Below, one piece after another: positions 24,701 to 38,947 of a stretch of 64,000 nt of DNA. Origin of the DNA: Balanoglossus misakiensis (taxonomy: Eukaryota; Hemichordata); the NCBI GenBank assembly GCA_040954595.2, contig CM082593.2:1116001-1180000 (forward strand), written 5' to 3'. The translations under genes and the position numbers were made by a program. Below the pieces are notes generated by a model. That model had not been told where the DNA came from. It saw nothing but the letters and a program-made list of their open reading frames with translations, and searched no databases. The number at the start of each line of letters is the position of its first letter. The first letter of the stretch is position 1.

Positions 24701-27700
24701 TTGAAAATTTGGCCGATTTTTGAAAAAACCATGGGTTATAGCTCAGGAAAATCATCAAAAAATGAGAATTTTTCGACTTTGCGGAATTTGAAAATTTGGC
24801 CGATTTTTGAAAAAACCATGGGTTATAGCTCAGGAAAATCATCAAAAAATGAGAATTTTTCGACTTTGTGGAATTGGAAAATTTGGCCGATTTTTGAAAA
24901 AAACCATGGGTTATAGCTCAGGAAAATCATCAAAAAATGAGAATTTTTCGACTTTGCGGAATTTGAAAATTTGGCCGATTTTTGAAAAAACCATGGGTTA
25001 TAGCTCAGGAAAATCATCAAAAAATGAGAATTTTTCGACTTTGCGGAAATTGAAAATTTGGCCGATTTTTGAAAAAACCATGGGTTATAGCTCAGGAAAA
25101 TCATCAAAAAATGAGAATTTTTCGACTTTGCGGAATTTGAAAATTTGGCCGATTTTTGAAAAAAACCATGGGTTATAGCTCAGGAAAATCATCAAAAATG
25201 AGAATTTTTCGACTTTGCGGAATTTGAAAATTTGGCCGATTTTTGAAAAAAACCATGGGTTATAGCTCAGGAAAATCATCAAAAAATGAGAATTTTTCGA
25301 CTTTGCGGAATTTCAAAATTTGGCCGATTTTTGAAAAAAACTATGGGTTATAGCTCAGGAAAATCATCAAAAAATGAGAATTTTTCGACTTTGTGGAATT
25401 TGAAAATTTGGCCGATTTTTGAAAAAACCATGGGTTATAGCTCAGGAAAATCATCAAAAAATGAGAATTTTTCGACTTTGCGGAATTTGAAAATTTGGCC
25501 GATTTTTGAAAAAACCATGGGTTATAGCTCAGGAAAATCATCAAAAAATGAGAATTTTTCGACTTTGCGGAATTTCAAAATTTGGCCGATTTTTGAAAAA
25601 ACCATGGGTTATAGCTCAGGAAAATCATCAAAAAATGAGAATTTTTCGACTTTGCGGAATTTCAAAATTTGGCCGATTTTTGAAAAAACCATGGGTTATA
25701 GCTCAGGAAAATCATCAAAAAATGAGAATTTTTCGACTTTGCGGAATTTGAAAATTTGGCCGATTTTTGAAAAAACCATGGGTTATAGCTCAGGAAAATC
25801 ATCAAAAAATGAGAATTTTTCGACTTTGCGGAATTTCAAAATTTGGCCGATTTTTGAAAAAACCATGGGTTATAGCTGAGGAAAATCATCAAAAAATGAG
25901 AATTTTTCGACTTTGCGGAATTTGAAAATTTGGCCGATTTTTGAAAAAACCATGGGTTATAGCTCAGGAAAATCATCAAAAAATGAGAATTTTTCGACTT
26001 TGCGGAATTTGAAAATTTGGCCGATTTTTGAAAAAACCATGGGTTATAGCTCAGGAAAATCATCAAAAAATGAGAATTTTTCGACTTTGCGGAATTTGAA
26101 AATTTGGCCGATTTTTGAAAAAAACCATGGGTTATAGCTCAGGAAAATCATCAAAAATGAGAATTTTTCGACTTTGCGGAATTTGAAAATTTGGCCGATT
26201 TTTGAAAAAAACCATGGGTTATAGCTCAGGAAAATCATCAAAAAATGAGAATTTTTCGACTTTGCGGAATTTGAAAATTTGGCCGATTTTTGAAAAAACC
26301 ATGGGTTATAGCTCAGGAAAATCATCAAAAAATGAGAATTTTTCGACTTTGCGGAATTTGAAAATTTGGCCGATTTTTGAAAAAACCATGGGTTATAGCT
26401 CAGGAAAATCATCAAAAAATGAGAATTTTTCGACTTTGCGGAATTTGAAAATTTGGCCGATTTTTGAAAAAACCATGGGTTATAGCTCAGGAAAATCATC
26501 AAAAAATGAGAATTTTTCGACTTTGCGGAATTTGAAAATTTGGCCGATTTTTGAAAAAACCATGGGTTATAGCTCAGGAAAATCATCAAAAAATGAGAAT
26601 TTTTCGACTTTGTGGAATTGGAAAATTTGGCCGATTTTTGAAAAAAACCATGGGTTATAGCTCAGGAAAATCATCAAAAAATGAGAATTTTTCGACTTTG
26701 CGGAATTTGAAAATTTGGCCGATTTTTGAAAAAACCATGGGTTATAGCTCAGGAAAATCATCAAAAAATGAGAATTTTTCGACTTTGCGGAATTTGAAAA
26801 TTTGGCCGATTTTTGAAAAAACCATGGGTTATAGCTCAGGAAAATCATCAAAAAATGAGAATTTTTCGACTTTGCGGAATTTGAAAATTTGGCCGATTTT
26901 TGAAAAAAACCATGGGTTATAGCTCAGGAAAATCATCAAAAATGAGAATTTTTCGACTTTGCGGAATTTGAAAATTTGGCCGATTTTTGAAAAAAACCAT
27001 GGGTTATAGCTCAGGAAAATCATCAAAAAATGAGAATTTTTCGACTTTGCGGAATTTCAAAATTTGGCCGATTTTTGCAAAAAACTATGGGTTATAGCTC
27101 AGGAAAATCATCAAAAAATGAGAATTTTTCGACTTTGTGGAATTTGAAAATTTGGCCGATTTTTGAAAAAACCATGGGTTATAGCTCAGGAAAATCATCA
27201 AAAAATGAGAATTTTTCGACTTTGCGGAATTTGAAAATTTGGCCGATTTTTGAAAAAACCATGGGTTATAGCTCAGGAAAATCATCAAAAAATGAGAATT
27301 TTTCGACTTTGCGGAATTTCAAAATTTGGCCGATTTTTGAAAAAACCATGGGTTATAGCTCAGGAAAATCATCAAAAAATGAGAATTTTTCGACTTTGCG
27401 GAATTTGAAAATTTGGCCGATTTTTGAAAAAACCATGGGTTATAGCTCAGGAAAATCATCAAAAAATGAGAATTTTTCGACTTTGCGGAATTTGAAAATT
27501 TGGCCGATTTTTGAAAAAACCATGGGTTATAGCTCAGGAAAATCATCAAAAAATGAGAATTTTTCGACTTTGTGGAATTGGAAAATTTGGCCGATTTTTG
27601 AAAAAAACCATGGGTTATAGCTCAGGAAAATCATCAAAAAATGAGAATTTTTCGACTTTGCGGAATTTGAAAATTTGGCCGATTTTTGAAAAAACCATGG

Positions 27701-30700
27701 GTTATAGCTCAGGAAAATCATCAAAAAATGAGAATTTTTCGACTTTGCGGAATTTGAAAATTTGGCCGATTTTTGAAAAAACCATGGGTTATAGCTCAGG
27801 AAAATCATCAAAAAATGAGAATTTTTCGACTTTGCGGAATTTGAAAATTTGGCCGATTTTTGAAAAAAACCATGGGTTATAGCTCAGGAAAATCATCAAA
27901 AATGAGAATTTTTCGACTTTGCGGAATTTGAAAATTTGGCCGATTTTTGAAAAAAACCATGGGTTATAGCTCAGGAAAATCATCAAAAAATGAGAATTTT
28001 TCGACTTTGCGGAATTTCAAAATTTGGCCGATTTTTGAAAAAAACTATGGGTTATAGCTCAGGAAAATCATCAAAAAATGAGAATTTTTCGACTTTGTGG
28101 AATTTGAAAATTTGGCCGATTTTTGAAAAAACCATGGGTTATAGCTCAGGAAAATCATCAAAAAATGAGAATTTTTCGACTTTGCGGAATTTGAAAATTT
28201 GGCCGATTTTTGAAAAAACCATGGGTTATAGCTCAGGAAAATCATCAAAAAATGAGAATTTTTCGACTTTGCGGAATTTCAAAATTTGGCCGATTTTTGA
28301 AAAAACCATGGGTTATAGCTCAGGAAAATCATCAAAAAATGAGAATTTTTCGACTTTGCGGAATTTGAAAATTTGGCCGATTTTTGAAAAAACCATGGGT
28401 TATAGCTCAGGAAAATCATCAAAAAATGAGAATTTTTCGACTTTGCGGAATTTCAAAATTTGGCCGATTTTTGAAAAAACCATGGGTTATAGCTGAGGAA
28501 AATCATCAAAAAATGAGAATTTTTCGACTTTGCGGAATTTGAAAATTTGGCCGATTTTTGAAAAAACCATGGGTTATAGCTCAGGAAAATCATCAAAAAA
28601 TGAGAATTTTTCGACTTTGCGGAATTTGAAAATTTGGCCGATTTTTGAAAAAACCATGGGTTATAGCTCAGGAAAATCATCAAAAAATGAGAATTTTTCG
28701 ACTTTGCGGAATTTGAAAATTTGGCCGATTTTTGAAAAAAACCATGGGTTATAGCTCAGGAAAATCATCAAAAATGAGAATTTTTCGACTTTGCGGAATT
28801 TGAAAATTTGGCCGATTTTTGAAAAAAACCATGGGTTATAGCTCAGGAAAATCATCAAAAAATGAGAATTTTTCGACTTTGCGGAATTTGAAAATTTGGC
28901 CGATTTTTGAAAAAACCATGGGTTATAGCTCAGGAAAATCATCAAAAAATGAGAATTTTTCGACTTTGCGGAATTTGAAAATTTGGCCGATTTTTGAAAA
29001 AACCATGGGTTATAGCTCAGGAAAATCATCAAAAAATGAGAATTTTTCGACTTTGCGGAATTTGAAAATTTGGCCGATTTTTGAAAAAACCATGGGTTAT
29101 AGCTCAGGAAAATCATCAAAAAATGAGAATTTTTCGACTTTGCGGAATTTGAAAATTTGGCCGATTTTTGAAAAAACCATGGGTTATAGCTCAGGAAAAT
29201 CATCAAAAAATGAGAATTTTTCGACTTTGTGGAATTGGAAAATTTGGCCGATTTTTGAAAAAAACCATGGGTTATAGCTCAGGAAAATCATCAAAAAATG
29301 AGAATTTTTCGACTTTGCGGAATTTGAAAATTTGGCCGATTTTTGAAAAAACCATGGGTTATAGCTCAGGAAAATCATCAAAAAATGAGAATTTTTCGAC
29401 TTTGCGGAATTTGAAAATTTGGCCGATTTTTGAAAAAACCATGGGTTATAGCTCAGGAAAATCATCAAAAAATGAGAATTTTTCGACTTTGCGGAATTTG
29501 AAAATTTGGCCGATTTTTGAAAAAAACCATGGGTTATAGCTCAGGAAAATCATCAAAAATGAGAATTTTTCGACTTTGCGGAATTTGAAAATTTGGCCGA
29601 TTTTTGAAAAAAACCATGGGTTATAGCTCAGGAAAATCATCAAAAAATGAGAATTTTTCGACTTTGCGGAATTTCAAAATTTGGCCGATTTTTGAAAAAA
29701 ACTATGGGTTATAGCTCAGGAAAATCATCAAAAAATGAGAATTTTTCGACTTTGTGGAATTTGAAAATTTGGCCGATTTTTGAAAAAACCATGGGTTATA
29801 GCTCAGGAAAATCATCAAAAAATGAGAATTTTTCGACTTTGCGGAATTTGAAAATTTGGCCGATTTTTGAAAAAACCATGGGTTATAGCTCAGGAAAATC
29901 ATCAAAAAATGAGAATTTTTCGACTTTGCGGAATTTCAAAATTTGGCCGATTTTTGAAAAAACCATGGGTTATAGCTCAGGAAAATCATCAAAAAATGAG
30001 AATTTTTCGACTTTGCGGAATTTGAAAATTTGGCCGATTTTTGAAAAAACCATGGGTTATAGCTCAGGAAAATCATCAAAAAATGAGAATTTTTCGACTT
30101 TGCGGAATTTGAAAATTTGGCCGATTTTTGAAAAAACCATGGGTTATAGCTCAGGAAAATCATCAAAAAATGAGAATTTTTCGACTTTGTGGAATTGGAA
30201 AATTTGGCCGATTTTTGAAAAAAACCATGGGTTATAGCTCAGGAAAATCATCAAAAAATGAGAATTTTTCGACTTTGCGGAATTTGAAAATTTGGCCGAT
30301 TTTTGAAAAAACCATGGGTTATAGCTCAGGAAAATCATCAAAAAATGAGAATTTTTCGACTTTGCGGAATTTGAAAATTTGGCCGATTTTTGAAAAAACC
30401 ATGGGTTATAGCTCAGGAAAATCATCAAAAAATGAGAATTTTTCGACTTTGCGGAATTTGAAAATTTGGCCGATTTTTGAAAAAAACCATGGGTTATAGC
30501 TCAGGAAAATCATCAAAAATGAGAATTTTTCGACTTTGCGGAATTTGAAAATTTGGCCGATTTTTGAAAAAAACCATGGGTTATAGCTCAGGAAAATCAT
30601 CAAAAAATGAGAATTTTTCGACTTTGCGGAATTTCAAAATTTGGCCGATTTTTGAAAAAAACTATGGGTTATAGCTCAGGAAAATCATCAAAAAATGAGA

Positions 30701-33700
30701 ATTTTTCGACTTTGTGGAATTTGAAAATTTGGCCGATTTTTGAAAAAACCATGGGTTATAGCTCAGGAAAATCATCAAAAAATGAGAATTTTTCGACTTT
30801 GCGGAATTTGAAAATTTGGCCGATTTTTGAAAAAACCATGGGTTATAGCTCAGGAAAATCATCAAAAAATGAGAATTTTTCGACTTTGCGGAATTTCAAA
30901 ATTTGGCCGATTTTTGAAAAAACCATGGGTTATAGCTCAGGAAAATCATCAAAAAATGAGAATTTTTCGACTTTGCGGAATTTGAAAATTTGGCCGATTT
31001 TTGAAAAAACCATGGGTTATAGCTCAGGAAAATCATCAAAAAATGAGAATTTTTCGACTTTGCGGAATTTGAAAATTTGGCCGATTTTTGAAAAAACCAT
31101 GGGTTATAGCTCAGGAAAATCATCAAAAAATGAGAATTTTTCGACTTTGCGGAATTTCAAAATTTGGCCGATTTTTGAAAAAACCATGGGTTATAGCTGA
31201 GGAAAATCATCAAAAAATGAGAATTTTTCGACTTTGCGGAATTTGAAAATTTGGCCGATTTTTGAAAAAACCATGGGTTATAGCTCAGGAAAATCATCAA
31301 AAAATGAGAATTTTTCGACTTTGCGGAATTTGAAAATTTGGCCGATTTTTGAAAAAACCATGGGTTATAGCTCAGGAAAATCATCAAAAAATGAGAATTT
31401 TTCGACTTTGCGGAATTTGAAAATTTGGCCGATTTTTGAAAAAACCATGGGTTATAGCTCAGGAAAATCATCAAAAAATGAGAATTTTTCGACTTTGCGG
31501 AATTTGAAAATTTGGCCGATTTTTGAAAAAAACCATGGGTTATAGCTCAGGAAAAACATCAAAAAATGAGAATTTTTCGACTTTGCGGAATAGAAAATTT
31601 GGCCGATTTTTGAAAAAACCATGGGTTATAGCTCAGGAAAATCATCAAAAAATGAGAATTTTTCGACTTTGCGGAATTTGAAAATTTGGCCGATTTTTGA
31701 AAAAAACATGGGTTATAGCTCAGGAAAATCATCAAAAAATGAGAATTTTTCGACTTTGCGGAATTTGAAAATTTGGCCGATTTTTGAAAAAACCATGGGT
31801 TATAGCTCAGGAAAATCATCAAAAAATGAGAATTTTTCGACTTTGCGGAATTTGAAAATTTGGCCGATTTTTGAAAAAACCATGGGTTATAGCTCAGGAA
31901 AATCATCAAAAAATGAGAATTTTTCGACTTTGCGGAATTTCAAAATTTGGCCGATTTTTGAAAAAACCATGGGTTATAGCTCAGGAAAATCATCAAAAAA
32001 TGAGAATTTTTCGACTTTGCGGAATTTGAAAATTTGGCCGATTTTTGAAAAAACCATGGGTTATAGCTCAGGAAAATCATCAAAAAATGAGAATTTTTCG
32101 ACTTTGCGGAATTTGAAAATTTGGCCGATTTTTGAAAAAACCATGGGTTATAGCTCAGGAAAATCATCAAAAAATGAGAATTTTTCGACTTTGCGGAATT
32201 TGAAAATTTGGCCGATTTTTGAAAAAACCATGGGTTATAGCTCAGGAAAATCATCAAAAAATGAGAATTTTTCGACTTTGCGGAATTTGAAAATTTGGCC
32301 GATTTTTGAAAAAACCATGGGTTATAGCTCAGGAAAATCATCAAAAAATGAGAATTTTTCGACTTTGCGGAATTTGAAAATTTGGCCGATTTTTGAAAAA
32401 ACCATGGGTTATAGCTCAGGAAAATCATCAAAAAATGAGAATTTTTCGACTTTGCGGAATTTGAAAATTTGGCCGATTTTTGAAAAAAACCATGGGTTAT
32501 AGCTCAGGAAAATCATCAAAAAATGAGAATTTCTCGACTTTGCGGAATTTCAAAATTTGGCCGATTTTTGAAAAAACCATGGGTTATAGCTCAGGAAAAT
32601 CATCAAAAAATGAGAATTTTTCGACTTTGCGGAATTTCAAAATTTGGCCGATTTTTGAAAAAAACCATGGGTTATAGCTCAGGAAAATCATCAAAAATGA
32701 GAATTTTTCGACTTTGCGGAATTTGAAAATTTGGCCGATTTTTGAAAAAAACCATGGGTTATAGCTCAGGAAAATCATCAAAAAATGAGAATTTTTCGAC
32801 TTTGCGGAATTTGAAAATTTGGCCGATTTTTGAAAAAACCATGGGTTATAGCTCAGGAAAATCATCAAAAAATGAGAATTTTTCGACTTTGCGGAATTTG
32901 AAAATTTGGCCGATTTTTGAAAAAACCATGGGTTATAGCTCAGGAAAATCATCAAAAAATGAGAATTTTTCGACTTTGCGGAATTTGAAAATTTGGCCGA
33001 TTTTTGAAAAAACCATGGGTTATAGCTCAGGAAAATCATCAAAAAATGAGAATTTTTCGACTTTGCGGAATTTGAAAATTTGGCCGATTTTTGAAAAAAA
33101 CCATGGGTTATAGCTCAGGAAAATCATCAAAAATGAGAATTTTTCGACTTTGCGGAATTTGAAAATTTGGCCGATTTTTGAAAAAAACCATGGGTTATAG
33201 CTCAGGAAAATCATCAAAAAATGAGAATTTTTCGACTTTGTGGAATTTGAAAATTTGGCCGATTTTTGAAAAAAACCATGGGTTATAGCTCAGGAAAATC
33301 ATCAAAAAATGAGAATTTTTCGACTTTGCGGAATTTCAAAATTTGGCCGATTTTTAAAAAAACCATGGGTTATAGCTCAGGAAAATCATCAAAAAATGAG
33401 AATTTTTCGACTTTGCGGAATTTGAAAATTTGGCCGATTTTTGAAAAAACCATGGGTTATAGCTCAGGAAAATCATCAAAAAATGAGAATTTTTCGACTT
33501 TGCGGAATTTGAAAATTTGGCCGATTTTTGAAAAAAACCAAGGGTTATAGCTCAGGAAAATCATCAAAAATGAGAATTTTTCGACTTTGCGGAATTTGAA
33601 AATTTGGCCGATTTTTGAAAAAAACCATGGGTTATAGCTCAGGAAAATCATCAAAAAATGAGAATTTTTCGACTTTGCGGAATTTGAAAATTTGGCCGAT

Positions 33701-36700
33701 TTTTGAAAAAACCATGGGTTATAGCTCAGGAAAATCATCAAAAAATGAGAATTTTTCGACTTTGCGGAATTTGAAAATTTGGCCGATTTTTGAAAAAACC
33801 ATGGGTTATAGCTCAGGAAAATCATCAAAAAATGAGAATTTTTCGACTTTGCGGAATTTGAAAATTTGGCCGATTTTTGAAAAAAACCATGGGTTATAGC
33901 TCAGGAAAATCATCAAAAATGAGAATTTTTATGCTTTGCGGAATTTGAAAATTTGGCCGATTTTTGAAAAAAACCATTGGTTATAGCTCAGGAATATCAT
34001 CAAAAAATGAGAATTTTTCGACTTTGCGGAATTTGAAAATTTGGCCGATTTTTGAAAAAACCATGGGTTATAGCTCAGGAAAATCATCAAAAAATGAGAA
34101 TTTTTCGACTTTGCGGAATTTGAAAATTTGGCCGATTTTTGAAAAAACCATGGGTTATAGCTCAGGAAAATCATCAAAAAATGAGAATTTTTCGACTTTG
34201 CGGAATTTGAAAATTTGGCCGATTTTTGAAAAAAACCATGGGTTATAGCTCAGGAAAATCATCAAAAATGAGAATTTTTCGACTTTGCGGAATTTGAAAA
34301 TTTGGCCGATTTTTGAAAAAAACCATGGGTTATAGCTCAGGAAAATCATCAAAAAATGAGAATTTTTCGACTTTGCGGAATTTGAAAATTTGGCCGATTT
34401 TTGAAAAAACCATGGGTTATAGCTCAGGAAAATCATCAAAAAATGAGAATTTTTCGACTTTGCGGAATTTGAAAATTTGGCCGATTTTTGAAAAAACCAT
34501 GGGTTATAGCTCAGGAAAATCATCAAAAAATGAGAATTTTTCGACTTTGCGGAATTTGAAAATTTGGCCGATTTTTGAAAAAAACCATGGGTTATAGCTC
34601 AGGAAAATCATCAAAAATGAGAATTTTTATGCTTTGCGGAATTTGAAAATTTGGCCGATTTTTGAAAAAAACCATGGGTTATAGCTCAGGAATATCATCA
34701 AAAAATGAGAATTTTTCGACTTTGCGGAATTTGAAAATTTGGCCGATTTTTGAAAAAACCATGGGTTATAGCTCAGGAAAATCATCAAAAAATGAGAATT
34801 TTTCGACTTTGCGGAATTTGAAAATTTGGCCGATTTTTGAAAAAACCATGGGTTATAGCTCAGGAAAATCATCAAAAAATGAGAATTTTTCGACTTTGCG
34901 GAATTTGAAAATTTGGCCGATTTTTGAAAAAAACCATGGGTTATAGCTCAGGAAAATCATCAAAAATGAGAATTTTTCGACTTTGCGGAATTTGAAAATT
35001 TGGCCGATTTTTGAAAAAAACCATGGGTTATAGCTCAGGAAAATCATCAAAAAATGAGAATTTTTCGACTTTGCGGAATTTCAAAATTTGGCCGATTTTT
35101 GAAAAAACCATGGGTTATAGCTCAGGAAAATCATCAAAAAATGAGAATTTTTCGACTTTGCGGAATTTCAAAATTTGGCCGATTTTTGAAAAAACCATGG
35201 GTTATAGCTCAGGAAAATCATCAAAAAATGAGAATTTTTCGACTTTGCGGAATTTGAAAATTTGGCCGATTTTTGAAAAAACCATGGGTTATAGCTCAGG
35301 AAAATCATCAAAAAATGAGAATTTTTCGACTTTGCGGAATTTGAAAATTTGGCCGATTTTTGAAAAAACCATGGGTTATAGCTCAGGAAAATCATCAAAA
35401 AATGAGAATTTTTCGACTTTGCGGAATTTGAAAATTTGGCCGATTTTTGAAAAAACCATGGGTTATAGCTAAGGAAAATCATCAAAAAATGAGAATTTTT
35501 CGACTTTGCGGAATTTGAAAATTTGGCCGATTTTTGAAAAAAAACATGGGTTATAGCTCAGGAAAATCATCAAAAATGAGAATTTTTCGACTTTGCGGAA
35601 TTTGAAAATTTGGCCGATTTTTGAAAAAACCATGGGTTATTATAGCTCAGGAAAATCATCAAAAAATGAGAATTTTTCGACTTTGCGGAATTTGAAAATT
35701 TGGCCGATTTTTGAAAAAACCATGGGTTATAGCTCAGGAAAATCATCAAAAAATGAGAATTTTTCGACTTTGCGGAATTTGAAAATTTGGCCGATTTTTG
35801 AAAAAAACCATGGGTTATAGCTCAGGAAAATCATCAAAAAATGAGAATTTTTCGACTTTGCGGAATTTGAAAATTTGGCCGATTTTTGAAAAAAACCATG
35901 GGTTATAGCTCAGGAAAATCATCAAAAAATGAGAATTTTTCGACTTTGCGGAATTTGAAAATTTGGCCGATTTTTGAAAAAACCATGGGTTATAGCTCAG
36001 GAAAATCATCAAAAAATGAGAATTTTTCGACTTTGCGGAATTTGAAAATTTGGCCGATTTTTGAAAAAACCATGGGTTATAGCTCAGGAAAATCATCAAA
36101 AAATGAGAATTTTTCGACTTTGCGGAATTTGAAAATTTGGCCGATTTTTGAAAAAACCATGGGTTATAGCTCAGGAAAATCATCAAAAAATGAGAATTTT
36201 TCGACTTTGCGGAATTTGAAAATTTTGCCGATTTTTGAAAAAAACCATGGGTTATAGCTCAGGAAAATCATCAAAAAATGAGAATTTTTCGACTTTGCGG
36301 AATTTGAAAATTTTGCCGATTTTTGAAAAAACCATGGGTTATAGCTCAGGAAAATCATCAAAAAATGAGAATTTTTCGACTTTGCGGAATTTGAAAATTT
36401 GGCCGATTTTTGAAAAAACCATGGGTTATAGCTCAGGAAAATCATCAAAAAATGAGAATTTTTCGACTTTGCGGAATTTGAAAATTTGGCCGATTTTTGA
36501 AAAAAACCATGGGTTATAGCTCAGGAAAATCATCAAAAAATGAGAATTTTTCGACTTTGCGGAATTTGAAAATTTGGCCGATTTTTGAAAAAACCATGGG
36601 TTATAGCTCAGGAAAATCATCAAAAAATGAGAATTTTTCGACTTTGCGGAATTTGAAAATTTGGCCGATTTTTGAAAAAACCATGGGTTATAGCTCAGGA

Positions 36701-37171
36701 AAATCATCAAAAAATGAGAATTTTTCGACTTTGCGGAATTTCAAAATTTGGCCGATTTTTGAAAAAACCATGGGTTATAGCTCAGGAAAATCATCAAAAA
36801 ATGAGAATTTTTCGACTTTGCGGAATTTGAAAATTTGGCCGATTTTTGAAAAAAACCATGGGTTATAGCTCAGGAAAATCATCAAAAAATGAGAATTTTT
36901 CGACTTTGCGGAATTTGAAAATTTGGCCGATTTTTGAAAAAACCATGGGTTATAGCTCAGGAAAATCATCAAAAAATGAGAATTTTTCGACTTTGCGGAA
37001 TTTGAAAATTTGGCCGATTTTTGAAAAAACCATGGGTTATAGCTCAGGAAAATCATCAAAAAATGAGAATTTTTCGACTTTGCGGAATTTGAAAATTTGG
37101 CCGATTTTTGAAAAAAAACATGGGTTATAGCTCAGGAAAATCATCAAAAAATGAGAATTTTTCGACTTTGC
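21782..37171 (+). repeat. Satellite family A, main block (87-bp monomer)
   Basis: Head-to-tail 87-bp units, roughly 177 copies, mostly identical or differing at one or two sites. Diagnostic words are AAAAAATGAGAATTTTTCG, GACTTTGCGGAATTTG and TTGGCCGATTTTTGAAAAAA; each unit has one CCATGG. Recurrent variants include TTTC for TTTG, GTGGAATTGG, a paired 1-bp gain and loss (one extra A before CCATGG, one fewer A in the following unit) and ACTATGGG for ACCATGGG. Because 87 is divisible by three, stop-free frames run through many units on both strands; these are not genes. Higher-order repetition is described in the findings. Confidence 0.97.
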
Positions 37172-37639
37172 GGAAAATCAAAATTTGGCCGATTCTTGAA
37201 AAAAATCGTGGGTTATAGCTCAGGAAATCATCAAAAAATGACAATTTTTCGACTTTGCGGAAAATCAAAATTTGGCCGATTTTTGAAAAAAATCATGGGT
37301 TATAGCTCAGGAAATCATCAAAAAATGACAATTTTTCGACTTTGCGGAAAATCAAAATTTGGCCGATTTATGAAAAAAATCATGGGTTATAGCTCAGGAA
37401 ATCATCAAAAAATGACAATTTTTCGACTTTGCGGAAAATCAAAATTTGGCCGATTTATGAAAAAAATCATGGGTTATAGCTCAGGAAATCATCAAAAAAT
37501 GACAATTTTTCGACTTTGCGGAAAATCAAAATTTGGCCGATTTATGATAAAAATCATGGGTTATAGCTCAGGAAATCATCAAAAAATGACAAATTTTCGA
37601 CTTTGCGGAAAATCAAAATTTGGCCGATTTTTGAAAAAA
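37172..37639 (+). repeat. Satellite variant A', block 1
   Basis: About 5.4 units of 87 bp in which GGAATTTG is replaced by GGAAAATCAAAA, GAGAATTT by GACAATTT, and ACCATGGG by ATCATGGG, with one A lost in GGAAATCATC. Length is conserved by compensating changes. Confidence 0.92.
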
Positions 37640-38390
37640 TCATGGGTTATAGCTCATGAAAATCATCCAAAAATGAGAATTTTTCGACTTTGCGGAATTT
37701 GAAAATTTGGCCGATTTTTGAAAAAAACCATGGGTTATAGCTCAGGAAAATCATCAAAAATGAGAATTTTTCGACTTTGCGGAATTTGAAAATTTGGCCG
37801 ATTTTTGAAAAAAACCATGGGTTATAGCTCAGGAAAATCATCAAAAAATGAGAATTTTTCGACTTTGCGGAATTTCAAAATTTGGCCGATTTTTGAAAAA
37901 ACCATGGGTTATAGCTCAGGAAAATCATCAAAAAATGAGAATTTTTCGACTTTGCGGAATTTCAAAATTTGGCCGATTTTTGAAAAAACCATGGGTTATA
38001 GCTCAGGAAAATCATCAAAAAATGAGAATTTTTCGACTTTGCGGAATTTCAAAATTTGGCCGATTTTGGAAAAAACCATGGGTTATAGCTCAGGAAAATC
38101 ATCAAAAAATGAGAATTTTTCGACTTTGCGGAATTTGAAAATTTGGCCGATTTTTGAAAAAACCATGGGTTATAGCTCAGGAAAATCATCAAAAAATGAG
38201 AATTTTTCGACTTTGCGGAATTTGAAAATTTGGCCGATTTTTGAAAAAACCATGGGTTATAGCTCAGGAAAATCATCAAAAAATGAGAATTTTTCGACTT
38301 TGCGGAATTTGAAAATTTGGCCGATTTTTGAAAAAACCATGGGCTATAGCTCAGGAAAATCATCAAAAAATGAGAATTTTTCGACTTTGC
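37640..38390 (+). repeat. Satellite family A between the A' blocks
   Basis: Standard 87-bp A units, including the short/long pair at about 37725-37765. The first unit after A' carries CTCATGAAAATCATCC, a family B spelling. Confidence 0.92.
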
Positions 38391-38947
38391 GGAACATCAA
38401 AATTTGGCCGATTCTTGAAAAAAAACATGGGTTATAGCTCAGGAAATCATCAAAAAATGACAATTTTTCGACTTTGCGGAAAATCAAAATTTGGCCGATT
38501 CTTGAAAAAAATCATGGGTTATAGCTCAGGAAATCATCAAAAAATGACAATTTTTCGACTTTGCGGAAAATCAAAATTTGGCCGATTTTTGAAAAAAATC
38601 ATGGGTTATAGCTCAGGAAATCATCAAAAAATGACAATTTTTCGACTTTGCGGAAAATCAAAATTTGGCCGATTTTTGAAAAAAATCATGGGTTATAGCT
38701 CAGGAAATCATCAAAAAATGACAATTTTTCGACTTTGCGGAAAATCAAAATTTGGCCGATTTATGAAAAAAATCATGGGTTATAGCTCAGGAAATCATCA
38801 AAAAATGACAATTTTTCGACTTTGCGGAAAATCAAAATTTGGCCGATTTATGATAAAAATCGTGGGTTATAGCTCAGGAAATCATCAAAAAATGACAAAT
38901 TTTCGACTTTGCGGAAAATCAAAATTTGGCCGATTTTTGAAAAAATC
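38391..38947 (+). repeat. Satellite variant A', block 2
   Basis: About 6.4 units of the A' type. It shares rare variants with block 1 (TTTATGATAAAAATC, GACAAATTTTCG) at a constant offset of 1306 bp (15 units), so the blocks are copies of one segment. Confidence 0.92.
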
